In this document: in pieces, positions 34,768 through 44,508 of the stretch | How positions within the stretch are numbered: position 1 is the stretch's first letter | How the letters are laid out: each line of letters starts with the position of its first letter | Assembly (NCBI GenBank): GCA_019637295.1 | Contig: JAHBVX010000003.1 | Location: 186,001 to 250,000, forward strand | DNA from: Polyangiaceae bacterium | GTDB taxonomy: Bacteria; Myxococcota_A; Polyangia; Polyangiales; Polyangiaceae | Reading direction: 5' to 3' | DNA: 64,000 bases | Position numbers and translations under genes: made by a program | The notes under the pieces: generated by a model | Database searches by the model: none | What the model was told of the DNA's origin: nothing | The model's input: only the letters and a program-made list of their open reading frames with translations

Positions 34768-36789
34768 ATGCCGCTGACGGACTGTAGCGCGAATTCGGAC
34801 GTCCGACGAAAAGAATTTCGGCTGGCAGGCCGACAGGGGCGTCGGTCGCCAGACGCCCCCCGGGTCGGAGCGGGTCCGAGTCCGGGTTGTCTCCGGATCG
34901 TGGAGGGTGATTTAGTTGCCGCTCCCTTGAGCTCCGAGCGCCCGAACGACCCCGCGGATCCGAGCCCGCTCCGAACCGCTGCAGGCGTGGCCAGTCTGTC
35001 GCTGGCCTTCGCGCTCTACGCGGTCGCGGCGGTTCCGCGGTTGACCAACAACCTGGTCGGCGACAGCGAGTTCACCGGCTGGACGGGACCCGTGGCCGAG
35101 CGGTTCTTCACTGGCGAGACGCCCTACCGCGATTTCGTGCTGCCCATCCCGCCGGGCGCGTTCGTGGTGCTCTGGCTTGCCCAGCGGCTGATGGGTGAGC
35201 GGCTGCTCACCGAGCTGGTGGTGGGCGCGGTGTGTCACCTCGGGATGGCGTGGCTCGCCTACGCCATTTGCCGCCCCTGGGCGTCGCGTGCCACGTCGTT
35301 GGCGGTCGCTGCCGCCTCGCTGGCGACGGTAGTTCAGCTCTACAAGGAGTGTGCCTACGACCACACCGCGCAGCTGCTGGTCTGGGGCGCCGCGTGTGCA
35401 GGCAGCTGGGGGCTCACGAGCGCGGCTGGACCACGCCGCACCCGCTGCTGGGTGGTGGCGGGGGCGCTGGCCATGCTGACGTTGGGCTTCAAGCAGAGCA
35501 CCGGCGTGGGTGCGGTGGCGGGTTGGGTGGGTGGCCTCGCGCTGGCCTGGGTGCTTGCGGCGGTCGCGCGACGCCCGAGCGCGCAGCGCCTCGTGCTGGC
35601 CGACGCTCGGCATTTCGGCGCGGGACTGGTCCTGGGCGCGCTGGGCGTGGGCCTGTTGCTGTTGATCACCGGGAGCTCCTTCCCTGGCTTTCTGCAGTCC
35701 GCCTTCGGCGATGGCGCCGAGCTCAAGGGCGGCACAGGCCGGCTACTGCAGAATTTGGTCGGCTACCTGTTCCAGTTCGAGACCTGGCCTGCGTCCCTGG
35801 GCTTCACGGCCATCGCGGCCTGGGTGCTGCATCGCATCATCAGGCGCGACCCGCGCCTTCGCCTCGGCGCCACGCGACCCGCAGCGCGCGGCCCCCTGGT
35901 GCTGGTCGGTGCGCTCGGCTGTGCGTTCTTCGTCGCCGCGGCGCTGGCGCTCGGCTCGAACGTCGAGCTGAGGCCCGCGTGGCTGACCTGGGCTGAGCGG
36001 ATGAAGTACGTCCCGAGCTTCGGCCTGCTCGTGCTCGGGCTGCTACTGGCTTGGCGCCTCGTACGCAGCGAGAGCGGCGAGGACGAAGGCGACGTTGACG
36101 CGCGCCCACGCGCGCTCGTGGTCCTGGGCGTGGCGACGCTCGCCTGCTCGCTGCTGCACAACCTCTCCTCCCCCAACTACCGGCCCTTCTACGACAACAA
36201 CCCCATCATTCCCGTCTCCTTCCTGCTGCTGCTGCTGGCGCTCGAGCACGCCGCGCTCCCGCGACTGGTGCCGGCGGTGCTCGTGCTGGCCCTCGGCGTG
36301 CTGTTTGGGAACAAACTGAGCTACCACCTCGAGGCCACGGACCCGGTGACCGAAGGGCACTGGGCCGGGCTGAGGGTCGGCGAGCGGGGACGCGCGGTGG
36401 TCGAGGCTGCGCGGCGCGCGCGGGAGCTGGCCGGCGACGACACCGTGCTGGTGCTGCCCGAGGACGTCGCGCTCGCGCGCCTGGTGGGCAGCCCCCGACC
36501 ACCGATCCGGGGCGCGATCGTGTTCGTGGACCAGTACCCGCGTCGCCTGCTGCGAGCGGACCTCGAGGCCCTCGAGCGCCAGCCGCCCAAGGTGGTGATC
36601 GTCCATCCTGCCAAGCCGGAGCTGTGGCGCAGCATGTTCGCCATCTGGAGCACCCAGAGCGCCGCAGCGGAACTGAACCTGCGCTTCATCGAGCACTGGC
36701 TACCGGCGCGCTACCGCCTCGACTCAGTGCACCCGACGCGCTTCGCTCGCACTCGCGCCGAGCTGCAGATCTGGGTTCGAAACGATTGA
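34768..36789 (+). CDS. Polytopic membrane protein, glycosyltransferase-39-like
   Basis: Up to 673 residues with about 11-12 transmembrane helices from residue ~70 onward. RLTNNLVGDSEFTGWTGPVAERFFTGETPYRDFVLPIPPG resembles the first periplasmic loop of GT-C/PMT (GT39) glycosyltransferases, with an acidic pair near the start of the loop. The C-terminal ~120 residues are a soluble periplasmic domain (LPEDVALARLVGSPRPPI...). The N-terminal ~65 residues are Arg/Pro-rich and unlikely to be translated; GTG or TTG codons at about 34902-34926 with a GGAGGG nearby are alternative starts. Likely role: transfer of sugar from a polyprenyl carrier to an envelope target; acceptor unknown. It ends 13 bp from converging rodA. 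Confidence 0.7.
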   Translation: MPLTDCSANSDVRRKEFRLAGRQGRRSPDAPRVGAGPSPGCLRIVEGDLVAAPLSSERPNDPADPSPLRTAAGVASLSLAFALYAVAAVPRLTNNLVGDSEFTGWTGPVAERFFTGETPYRDFVLPIPPGAFVVLWLAQRLMGERLLTELVVGAVCHLGMAWLAYAICRPWASRATSLAVAAASLATVVQLYKECAYDHTAQLLVWGAACAGSWGLTSAAGPRRTRCWVVAGALAMLTLGFKQSTGVGAVAGWVGGLALAWVLAAVARRPSAQRLVLADARHFGAGLVLGALGVGLLLLITGSSFPGFLQSAFGDGAELKGGTGRLLQNLVGYLFQFETWPASLGFTAIAAWVLHRIIRRDPRLRLGATRPAARGPLVLVGALGCAFFVAAALALGSNVELRPAWLTWAERMKYVPSFGLLVLGLLLAWRLVRSESGEDEGDVDARPRALVVLGVATLACSLLHNLSSPNYRPFYDNNPIIPVSFLLLLLALEHAALPRLVPAVLVLALGVLFGNKLSYHLEATDPVTEGHWAGLRVGERGRAVVEAARRARELAGDDTVLVLPEDVALARLVGSPRPPIRGAIVFVDQYPRRLLRADLEALERQPPKVVIVHPAKPELWRSMFAIWSTQSAAAELNLRFIEHWLPARYRLDSVHPTRFARTRAELQIWVRND

Positions 36790-36802
36790 CGGCGAGTCCG
36801 GC

Positions 36803-37921
36803 TCAACGCCGCATGGACACATTCATCAAGAGACCGAGGCCGACCAGCATCGCGACCGCGCTCGACCCCCCGTAGGAGAACAACGGCAGGGTGATGCCCA
36901 CCACGGGCAGGATGTTCATCGCCATGCCGACGTTGAACACCGTGTGCCAGAAGATCATGGCGCCGATGCCCACGGCCACGGCGGCGCCGAAGCGATCCTT
37001 GGACTGGGAGGCCACGTGCACCGCCCAAATGCACAAGAAGCAGTACAGAGCGAGCAGCACCACCCCGCCCACGAACCCCCAGTCTTCGAGGAACACGGCG
37101 AACGGGAAGTCCGAGTGCTGATCCGGCAGGAACCCGAACTGGTTCTGGGTGCCCTGCATGAATCCTTCGCCGCTCAGGCCGCCATTGCCGATGGCCGTCT
37201 TGGACTGGAAGGCATGCCACCCGGCTCCCGTCTTGTCGTCGTCGGGCTCGAGGAAGCTCGTGATGCGGGCCTTCTGGTAGTCCTTCATCAGGTACTTCCA
37301 GAACAGGGGCGGCACCGTGACGGCGAACCCGCCCAGCCAGAGCAGACTCTGTCGGCGGACCTTCGTCATGCCCAGCACGCTGCCCACGGTCAGCATGATG
37401 ACCAGGCTGGTGCCCAGATCGGGTTGCGCCATCACCAGCGCCACCGGCAGCGCCGTCAACGCGAAGATCGGCGCCAGATCCAGCAGCGTCCTCGGCTCCG
37501 TCTTCGGATCGTCGTGCAGGACCTTGGCCACCACCAGCACGGTCAGCACCTTCATGAACTCGCTCGGTTGGAAGGTGAAGCTGCCCAGCTGGATCCAGCG
37601 CGACGACCCGCGGATGTCGGCGCCCAGCACGAACACCAGCCCGAGCGACGCGATGCCCCCGACGTACAGGACGTACGCCAGTCGCTCGAAGTGCCGATAG
37701 TCGATCACGGCCGCCGCGATCGCCAACAACGAGCCGACGACGATCCAGTAGACCTGAGAGACGTAGATGTCCGCCAGACCCGAGCGCTTACCCGCGTCGA
37801 TGTACACGCTGGTGGCGCTGTACAGGTTGACCACCCCCAGGGTGGCGATCGCCACGATACCGAGCAGCAGGGGCATGTCGACCTGCAAGCTGCTCCGGGC
37901 GCCGATGGCTCGTCCTCTCAT
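36803..37921 (-). CDS. rodA: Rod shape-determining SEDS glycosyltransferase RodA
   Basis: The 372-residue SEDS-family peptidoglycan polymerase has about ten transmembrane helices. Signature segments are FQPSEFMKVLTVLVVAKVLHD, MVMAQPDLGTSLVIMLTVG-like text, and WHAFQSKTAIGNGGLSGEGFMQGTQNQFGFLPDQHSDFPFAV, followed by GITLPLFSYGGSSAVAMLVGLG at the C-terminus. It is the last gene of the mreB-mreC-mreD-mrdA-rodA operon, 6 bp after mrdA, and works with PBP2 to elongate the cell wall. Confidence 0.95.
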   Translation of the reverse strand: MRGRAIGARSSLQVDMPLLLGIVAIATLGVVNLYSATSVYIDAGKRSGLADIYVSQVYWIVVGSLLAIAAAVIDYRHFERLAYVLYVGGIASLGLVFVLGADIRGSSRWIQLGSFTFQPSEFMKVLTVLVVAKVLHDDPKTEPRTLLDLAPIFALTALPVALVMAQPDLGTSLVIMLTVGSVLGMTKVRRQSLLWLGGFAVTVPPLFWKYLMKDYQKARITSFLEPDDDKTGAGWHAFQSKTAIGNGGLSGEGFMQGTQNQFGFLPDQHSDFPFAVFLEDWGFVGGVVLLALYCFLCIWAVHVASQSKDRFGAAVAVGIGAMIFWHTVFNVGMAMNILPVVGITLPLFSYGGSSAVAMLVGLGLLMNVSMRR

Positions 37922-37927
37922 CGCCGC

Positions 37928-39856
37928 TCACAAGTTCGTGCGCCGGACCGTGCGACGGGTCGACCCCACCCGCGCGGTCTGCCGCTTCTCTTTCAACTTC
38001 TGCCAGTCGCCGACCACCCGCGAGGCCACCGGCACTGCGTTCTTGCCACCACCACCGCCATGCTCCACCAAGACCACGATGGCGATCTCGGGCGAGTGCG
38101 CCGGTGCGTAGCCCGCGAACCACGCGTGATCCCGGTTGAAGTACCAGACCTTGTCCGGATCGACCCCGCGCGGCGTCACGTGGCTGACCTGCGCCGTGCC
38201 GGTCTTACCCGCCATGTCCACCCCCGCCAGGTTCTCGTTGTGGGCGGTGCCGGTTCGATCCACCACCACGCCGGTCAGCCCGCGCTGGATCATCGACAGC
38301 TGCTCCGGATCCAACTCCACCAGGCGCCGTACGCGCGGCGGAAACTCCTGCACGATGGTGCCGTCGCTGGTCTCGATCGAACGCACGACCTGGGGCTGAT
38401 ACAGGGTACCGCCGTTAGCGAGTGCGGCGTAGGACAGCGCGAGCTGGAGCACCGTCACCGTGCTGGCTCCCTGTCCGATGGCGGCGAGCAGGGTGAAGCC
38501 GCCGCGGAACGCGCCCTTGTAACGACGGGTATACCAGCTGCGGGTGGGCATGCGCCCTCGCGACTCGGGGTTGACGCCCACACCGGTCTTCGTCCCGAAC
38601 CCGAAATCCATCCCGACGCGCGCGAGCTGATCGATGTGGATGCGCTCACCGATCGAGTAGAAGTAAGTGTTGCACGACTGCACGATGGCCTCGTGCAAGT
38701 TCACGTGCCGATGAATGCCGGTGCAACGGAAGTAGCGACGGCCATACTCGTACCCGCCCCGGCAATCGACCTGCATTCGGGGCGAGATCAGCTTGTCCCC
38801 GAGCGCCGCGAGCGCGGAGAAGGGTTTGTAGGTGGACCCCGGCGGATAGGCCGCAGAGATGGTCTTGTCCAGCGTGGGCTTCAGAGGATCGGCGTAGAGC
38901 CGCCGGAAGGTGTCCCGCACCGCCTTCTTGCCGGTGCCTCCGGAGACCACGTTGGGATCGAAGCTGGGCTTGCTCAAGGCCGCGAGCACCCGGCCGGTAC
39001 GGACGTCGATGATCATGACCGCGCCGGCGAGCTGCCCGCGCATGGCGCGCTCGATGCTGCGGAGCAGCTCCACGTCCACCGTGAGGGAGACGTCCCTGCC
39101 CGGGACCGGCTCGAGCCTGCGAGGTTCCTCGAGATACTTGGCCTCGAGATCCTCGCTGGTCACCCGCCGGTTGTGGCCACGCAGCACCTTGCGCCAACCG
39201 CGCTGACCTCTGAGGTAGCTCTCCCAGCGCCGTTCGACGCCCACTGCGCCCAGCCGATCTCCGGCGCGATACCCCCGCCCGTCGACCCGGGCCAAGGTCT
39301 CGGGGTCGATCTCGCGCATGTAGCCGAGCATGTGCGCGCCGAGCTCACCGTAGGGGTAGTAGCGCACGGGTGCCGGCGCGACCTCCACCCCACGTAGCTG
39401 CGCGGCGTGGGTCTCGAGCCGACCCACCACGTCCCGATCCACGTCCACCTTGAGCAAGGTCTGCTGCATGGCACGCTTCTCGTCCCCGGTCCGACGCTCG
39501 AGGATTCGCGCCTCGAGCTCCTTGGCCTCCGCGTCCTCGAGCCCCATCAGCTGGGCGACGCGCGGCCATGTCTTCTCCATGTCCACGATTCCAGGGACGA
39601 CGTACACGTTGTACGAAGGTCGGTTGGCAGCCAACACCTTGCCATGCGCGTCGCGGATCACACCGCGAGTAGTCGCCAACGCGAGGTCTCCCACGATGTT
39701 CCGTCGGGCCTGCGCGCGATGCACCTCGCCCTCCAGCAGCTGAAGCTGGAACATTCGCCCGACCAGCGTCAAGAACGCCGCCAGCACGACGAGCACCATC
39801 CAGCGGTACCGCTTGCGAAACTCCCCCACATCCGAGCGCTGGACGAGCACGGCCAT
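37928..39856 (-). CDS. mrdA: Penicillin-binding protein 2 (elongasome transpeptidase)
   Basis: The 642-residue class B PBP has a cytoplasmic tail and one transmembrane helix (WMVLVVLAAFLTLVGRMF, ~19-36), a pedestal domain including the RNIVGDLALATTRGVIRD segment, and the transpeptidase domain. Catalytic motifs are PPGSTYKP with Ser341, SCN in QSCNTYFYSIGE, and KTGTAQ with Lys551. The Gly-rich run EHGGGGGKNA near the C-terminus is typical of the family. It forms a pair with RodA encoded 6 bp downstream and is preceded 3 bp by mreD. Beta-lactams of the mecillinam class target this protein in other bacteria. Confidence 0.95.
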   Translation of the reverse strand: MAVLVQRSDVGEFRKRYRWMVLVVLAAFLTLVGRMFQLQLLEGEVHRAQARRNIVGDLALATTRGVIRDAHGKVLAANRPSYNVYVVPGIVDMEKTWPRVAQLMGLEDAEAKELEARILERRTGDEKRAMQQTLLKVDVDRDVVGRLETHAAQLRGVEVAPAPVRYYPYGELGAHMLGYMREIDPETLARVDGRGYRAGDRLGAVGVERRWESYLRGQRGWRKVLRGHNRRVTSEDLEAKYLEEPRRLEPVPGRDVSLTVDVELLRSIERAMRGQLAGAVMIIDVRTGRVLAALSKPSFDPNVVSGGTGKKAVRDTFRRLYADPLKPTLDKTISAAYPPGSTYKPFSALAALGDKLISPRMQVDCRGGYEYGRRYFRCTGIHRHVNLHEAIVQSCNTYFYSIGERIHIDQLARVGMDFGFGTKTGVGVNPESRGRMPTRSWYTRRYKGAFRGGFTLLAAIGQGASTVTVLQLALSYAALANGGTLYQPQVVRSIETSDGTIVQEFPPRVRRLVELDPEQLSMIQRGLTGVVVDRTGTAHNENLAGVDMAGKTGTAQVSHVTPRGVDPDKVWYFNRDHAWFAGYAPAHSPEIAIVVLVEHGGGGGKNAVPVASRVVGDWQKLKEKRQTARVGSTRRTVRRTNL

Positions 39857-39859
39857 GGT

Positions 39860-40387
39860 CTAGCGAGCCGCCTCCCCACCGCTGGCGTGTGCGACCGCGG
39901 TGCTCTGATGAAGTTTGTGCGCGATGGAGAAGATGACTGGAGCGCAAATCGCCGTGGCCAGCGCGCGCGGCAGCACGATGCTCACCATCTCGAGCGGACG
40001 GCGCGTGTCCGTGCCGAAGATGGCGAGCAGCGTCAGCACGACGAAGCTCTCCACCAGCGCGAAGCCGAAAGCGAGCGAGATCCGCGTCAGCACCGTCTGG
40101 GCCGTGAGCCGAACTCCCGCAGCGCGCGACAATAGCCACACGAGCACCATCACGAAGGTGAACAGTCCAATGGGCGCGCTGGCCAATATGTCCAGCAGGT
40201 AGCCGATGACGAACGAAAGCGCAGCTCCTCGCACGGTGCTGGTCTCGTGCACGCCCAAGAAGATGACCAGCGGTAGCACCAGGCTCGGGGTTGCCCCGTG
40301 CAGCTCGAAGCGCCCGATGAGCCGATACAGGTTGGCCTGGATCAGAATCAGCAGCAGCCCGACACCGATGAACGCCGCGTTGCGCAT
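39860..40387 (-). CDS. mreD: Rod shape-determining protein MreD
   Basis: The 175-residue protein has about five transmembrane helices (AAFIGVGLLLILIQANLYRLI, PSLVLPLVIFLGVHET, ALSFVIGYLLDILASAPIGLFTFVMVLVWLLS, ISLAFGFALVESFVVLTLLAIFG, ATAICAPVIFSIAHKL). The sequence is weakly conserved, as is usual for MreD, but size, topology and location between mreC and mrdA identify it. Short gaps on both sides (3-4 bp) make it part of the operon. Confidence 0.9.
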   Translation of the reverse strand: MRNAAFIGVGLLLILIQANLYRLIGRFELHGATPSLVLPLVIFLGVHETSTVRGAALSFVIGYLLDILASAPIGLFTFVMVLVWLLSRAAGVRLTAQTVLTRISLAFGFALVESFVVLTLLAIFGTDTRRPLEMVSIVLPRALATAICAPVIFSIAHKLHQSTAVAHASGGEAAR

Positions 40388-40391
40388 GCCG

Positions 40392-41267
40392 TCACCGCTT
40401 GGCGCGAGCGCCGCGTTGCGTCCCCGATCGCTCGCAGTCCTTGGGGTCCGACAGGACGATCAGCGCCTCCTCCAGGCGCGAGAAGTCCACCGTGGGCTCG
40501 GCCTCCACCGTCTGGTACATGCCGAAATCTCGCTTCAGCACCTTGGTGACCCGCGCAACCGGCTGACCCTTGGGGAAGCGACAGCCCACCCCACTGGTGG
40601 ACAGCACGTCCCCCACGCTGATCTCGTCCGTGCGCTGGACGTACTCGACCCGGAGCGCATAGCGGGAACGGTCCCCCACGCCTCGCACGAAGCCTCGAGC
40701 GCCCGTGCTCTCGACGATCACGTCCACCCCGAAGCCGCTGTCTACGGTGAGCTGCACGGCGATCTTGTCTCCGGCGACGCGCAGCACGCTACCCACGGTC
40801 CCATCGATGGAGAGCACCGGCATTCCGGGCCGAACCGCCGCTCCCGGGTTGTCGAGGGTGAGGTGAGCGACGCGAAAGAACTCGGTCGTGTCCTTGGCGA
40901 CCACCACCGCGCTCACGGTCTCCTCTGGCATCGTCTCGCGCAGGTTGAGCAGCCGCTTGAGTCGTTGGTTCTCGATCTCCTGCGCCTTGAGCCGGCGGAC
41001 CTCCGCGCGAAGCCGCGCGTTCTCGTACGCCAACTTGTCGTTGTCCCGCTTGACGTCGACCAGATAGACGTAGTCACCGATCAGCGACGAGACCCCCCGC
41101 GCCAGGGCGGCGGCTGCGTACTCCAGGGGCGCGGCGACGCGCATGATGGCGCGATCGATCACGCTCATGTCCTCCGGTCGACGGATGCTCGCCCGGAGGA
41201 AGAAGAACGGCACCGCCAACAGCAGCACGACAATGGCGATGTCTCGGTAGCGTTTGAACGAGCCCAC
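40392..41267 (-). CDS. mreC: Rod shape-determining protein MreC
   Basis: The 291-residue protein has a short cytoplasmic N-terminus, one transmembrane helix (DIAIVVLLLAVPFFFL, ~9-24), a predicted periplasmic coiled coil (~75-115, KRDNDKLAYENARLRAEVRRLKAQEIENQRLK) and the beta-rich MreC core (VVVAKDTTEFFRVAHLTLD, GAAVRPGMPVLSIDGTVGSV, VIVESTGARGFVRGVG, GDVLSTSGVGCRFPKG). It couples MreB filaments to PBP2 and RodA. It is 54 bp after mreB and 4 bp before mreD. Confidence 0.95.
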   Translation of the reverse strand: MGSFKRYRDIAIVVLLLAVPFFFLRASIRRPEDMSVIDRAIMRVAAPLEYAAAALARGVSSLIGDYVYLVDVKRDNDKLAYENARLRAEVRRLKAQEIENQRLKRLLNLRETMPEETVSAVVVAKDTTEFFRVAHLTLDNPGAAVRPGMPVLSIDGTVGSVLRVAGDKIAVQLTVDSGFGVDVIVESTGARGFVRGVGDRSRYALRVEYVQRTDEISVGDVLSTSGVGCRFPKGQPVARVTKVLKRDFGMYQTVEAEPTVDFSRLEEALIVLSDPKDCERSGTQRGARAKR

Positions 41268-41321
41268 GGAGCTTTCCTCCGGCGTACCTTTCAGTCGGCG
41301 TTGGGCGCGGGCGGGCGCCCA

Positions 41322-42362
<1,041 letters not shown>

Positions 42363-42386
42363 CTACTCTGACCGAGCCGGGAGAAA

Positions 42387-42404
42387 CCGCCGTCTGAACG
42401 GCGG
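42387..42404 (-). other. Hairpin in the mreB leader
   Basis: A perfect 7-bp stem CCGCCGT/ACGGCGG with a 4-nt loop lies 31-48 bp upstream of the mreB ATG. It is close to the start and could affect translation of the elongasome operon. It is not followed by a T tract, so a terminator role is unlikely. Confidence 0.4.
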
Positions 42405-42489
42405 ACCTCGGCCCCAGGTTTTCCGCTTCGGGAAGGGCGCCCTTGTTAGCATGCGTCCCGAGGGGAGCGCAATCCGGCCCGTGTCGCTA

Positions 42490-42507
42490 TCCGGCCGGTC
42501 GGCCGGA
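42490..42507 (-). terminator. Candidate hairpin after the RRM gene
   Basis: TCCGGCC-GGTC-GGCCGGA (7-bp stem) lies 25 bp past the stop of the RRM-protein gene on the minus strand, before the mreB leader. No T run follows on either strand, so Rho-independent termination is doubtful. Confidence 0.3.
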
Positions 42508-42531
42508 AGTCGATAAACCCCGGAAAGGGGC

Positions 42532-43407
42532 TCAGTCGTCGTCCCACTCTTCCCAGGCGCCCTTCGCAAAGCGCTTCTCGCGGCCGGCGTCCGGCGCCGC
42601 ATCTTGCCGGCCTCGGCGCTTCTTCTTCTTCTCCTTCTTCTCGGGCTTCTCTACCCAGCGTTGTTCCCGGCGCACCCCGTCTGGCGGCGCACGCCCGGGA
42701 TCGGCGGGCGGAGGCGGCCCGAAGGGCGCGAACCCCGCGCGCGGCGGAGGCCGGTCGTCCCGTCGAGCAGCGAACGGCTCTCGGTCCCCGGCGCCCGGCG
42801 GCGGTCCGCCCCCCGCGGGTCGCTCGCCTCGGGGGTGAGCGATGTTGGCCATGATCCGGCGGCCCTTGAGCTCCTTCCCGCTCAGCGCCGCCACGGCAGC
42901 CAAAGCCGACTCGGCGCTGCCCATGGTGACGAAGCCGAAGCCGCGCGGACGACCGTCGGGCCCCATGGGGAGGTGCACGCGCACCACGCCGCCCGCCACG
43001 TCACCAATGAGCGCCTCGATCTCCGACGCGGTCGCGTCGAACGGAATATTGCCAACGTAGAGCGTGCGATCCGCCCCCGCGGAGCTTCCGCCACCGCCAG
43101 CGCCGCTGCCGCCGCCCCCGGGTGCGTGGGAGTCGCGCTTGGGCGCCTCCGACTTGAACGGTCGAACCGAAATCGAGCGTCCCGACTGCAGCGAGCCGTC
43201 GAGCGCGTCGCGCGCGGTGTTCGCCTCATCGGAGGTAGCGAGCGTGACGAAGCCGAAGCCGCGCGGACGCCCGGTGTCGCGATGCCGTGGCAGAGACACG
43301 TCGACGACGGTAGTGCCGACCTGCTCGAACAGCTGCCGCAACGAGTCTTCGGACATGGATTCGGGCAAGCCTGCGACAAACAGCTTGCGCTCCTCCTCGG
43401 TGGACAT
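42532..43407 (-). CDS. Tandem-RRM RNA-binding protein with basic Pro/Gly tail
   Basis: The 291-residue protein has two RNA-recognition motifs. RRM1 (~8-86) has RNP2 LFVAGLP and RNP1 RGFGFVTL. RRM2 (~112-190) has LYVGNIP and RGFGFVTM. A Gly/Ser linker (GGGGSGAGGGGSSAG) joins them. The last ~100 residues are disordered, rich in Pro, Gly, Arg, then a Lys-rich run (KPEKKEKKKKRRGRQ) and an acidic end (EEWDDD). Most bacterial RRM proteins carry one RRM, so two plus a eukaryote-like tail is unusual. ATG 43407 is the start, as the frame upstream is Arg-rich and overlaps the divergent dgk leader. It probably binds mRNA or acts in cold or stress response; targets unknown. Confidence 0.9.
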   Translation of the reverse strand: MSTEEERKLFVAGLPESMSEDSLRQLFEQVGTTVVDVSLPRHRDTGRPRGFGFVTLATSDEANTARDALDGSLQSGRSISVRPFKSEAPKRDSHAPGGGGSGAGGGGSSAGADRTLYVGNIPFDATASEIEALIGDVAGGVVRVHLPMGPDGRPRGFGFVTMGSAESALAAVAALSGKELKGRRIMANIAHPRGERPAGGGPPPGAGDREPFAARRDDRPPPRAGFAPFGPPPPADPGRAPPDGVRREQRWVEKPEKKEKKKKRRGRQDAAPDAGREKRFAKGAWEEWDDD

Positions 43408-43584
43408 GGGTGCCTTGTCAATCCTTGGTGTAACGCGGGGACTTCGCGCGGTCCGTACACCGAACCGCAAAGAAAACCGTACCTCTCGGCCGCAGCCGGT
43501 TCAAGCCCGGGCCGTGGGCCCCGGCGCCGGGGCCGGCGAGGGGGACTCCCCAACCGCGCGGTGGCGTGTCATGGTCGGGCTCCA

Positions 43585-44508
43585 ATGAAGCTTTGCGTCG
43601 TGGTCAACCCCAAGGCGGGAAGCGGGCGGGCGGGGCGTCGGCTCGGCGACATTTCCCGCGCACTATCACGGCACGGCCTCGAGCACGAGGTCGTCCACAC
43701 CCGCGGACCCGGGGACGCCGCCCGCTGCGTCGACGACGCGCGCAACGCAGGCATGGACTGTGTGGCCATCGTGGGCGGCGACGGCACGCTCAACGAGGCC
43801 TGCCAAGCCTACCTCGACGAGCACGGCAACCCACGGCCAGGCCCAGACCTGGCCCTGATCCCAGCGGGGACCGGCGGAGACTTCCGCAAGACCTTCGGCA
43901 TCCCCGACGACGTGGACGAAGCGGTCCGGCATCTGGCGAAAGCCCGCCGGCGCCCACTCGACCTGGGCATTCTGCAGGTGACCCGCGACGACGGCGGCTC
44001 GGCCATACGCGCGTTCCTGAACATCACGAGCTTCGGCATCGGCGGGTTGACTGACCGCATCGTGAACGAAAGTCCGAAGTGGATGGGCGGACGCGTCGCG
44101 TTCTTCCTAGGCACGCTGCGCGCCATGGTGGTGTACCGCGACGCTCGGGTAATCGTCCGCGTGGACGGCGAGGACTTCCTACAAGCTCCCATCTTCAACG
44201 TCGCAATCGCGAACGGTCGCTACTTCGGCGGCGGAATGATGATTGCGCCCGATGCGGACCCAGCAGATGGTCAGTTCGACATCGTGGCTCTGGCGGACCT
44301 GCCCCGCGCGAGGGTGCTCGCGCTCTCTCGCCACATCTACGATGGGAGTCACATCGGAGCGCGCGGGGTGACGGTGAGGCGGGGCAGTCGGGTGGAAGCT
44401 CGCCCAGTCCGCGACGAGGTCGTGCTCATCGACATGGATGGCGAAACCCCGGGTCGGCTACCCGCGGTGGCGACGATCGCGCCCGCGGCGCTTCACATCC
44501 GGGCCTGA
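43585..44508 (+). CDS. Diacylglycerol/sphingosine-kinase family lipid kinase
   Basis: The 307-residue protein begins MKLCVVVNPKAGSGRAGRRLG and carries the nucleotide-binding GGDGTLNEACQAYLDE and IPAGTGGDFRKTFGI motifs of DAGK catalytic domains. The C-terminal beta-sandwich has GRYFGGGMMIAPDADPADGQFDIV and LIDMDGETPG. It phosphorylates a lipid (diacylglycerol or related) at the inner membrane. The last 51 bp overlap the convergent lgt gene 3' end, so both reading frames use the same DNA on opposite strands. Confidence 0.9.
   Translation: MKLCVVVNPKAGSGRAGRRLGDISRALSRHGLEHEVVHTRGPGDAARCVDDARNAGMDCVAIVGGDGTLNEACQAYLDEHGNPRPGPDLALIPAGTGGDFRKTFGIPDDVDEAVRHLAKARRRPLDLGILQVTRDDGGSAIRAFLNITSFGIGGLTDRIVNESPKWMGGRVAFFLGTLRAMVVYRDARVIVRVDGEDFLQAPIFNVAIANGRYFGGGMMIAPDADPADGQFDIVALADLPRARVLALSRHIYDGSHIGARGVTVRRGSRVEARPVRDEVVLIDMDGETPGRLPAVATIAPAALHIRA

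Noticed and set aside
36944-39397. Long open frame on the plus strand opposite mrdA/rodA (about 817 codons).
   Set aside because: Its product is His/Arg/Gln-rich without family motifs and lies wholly antisense to clear mrdA and rodA; GC-rich codon bias on one strand creates such frames.
42604-43584. In-frame upstream extension of the lipid-kinase gene.
   Set aside because: Runs antisense through the RRM gene; the kinase motif starts immediately at MKLCVVVNPKAG (43585).
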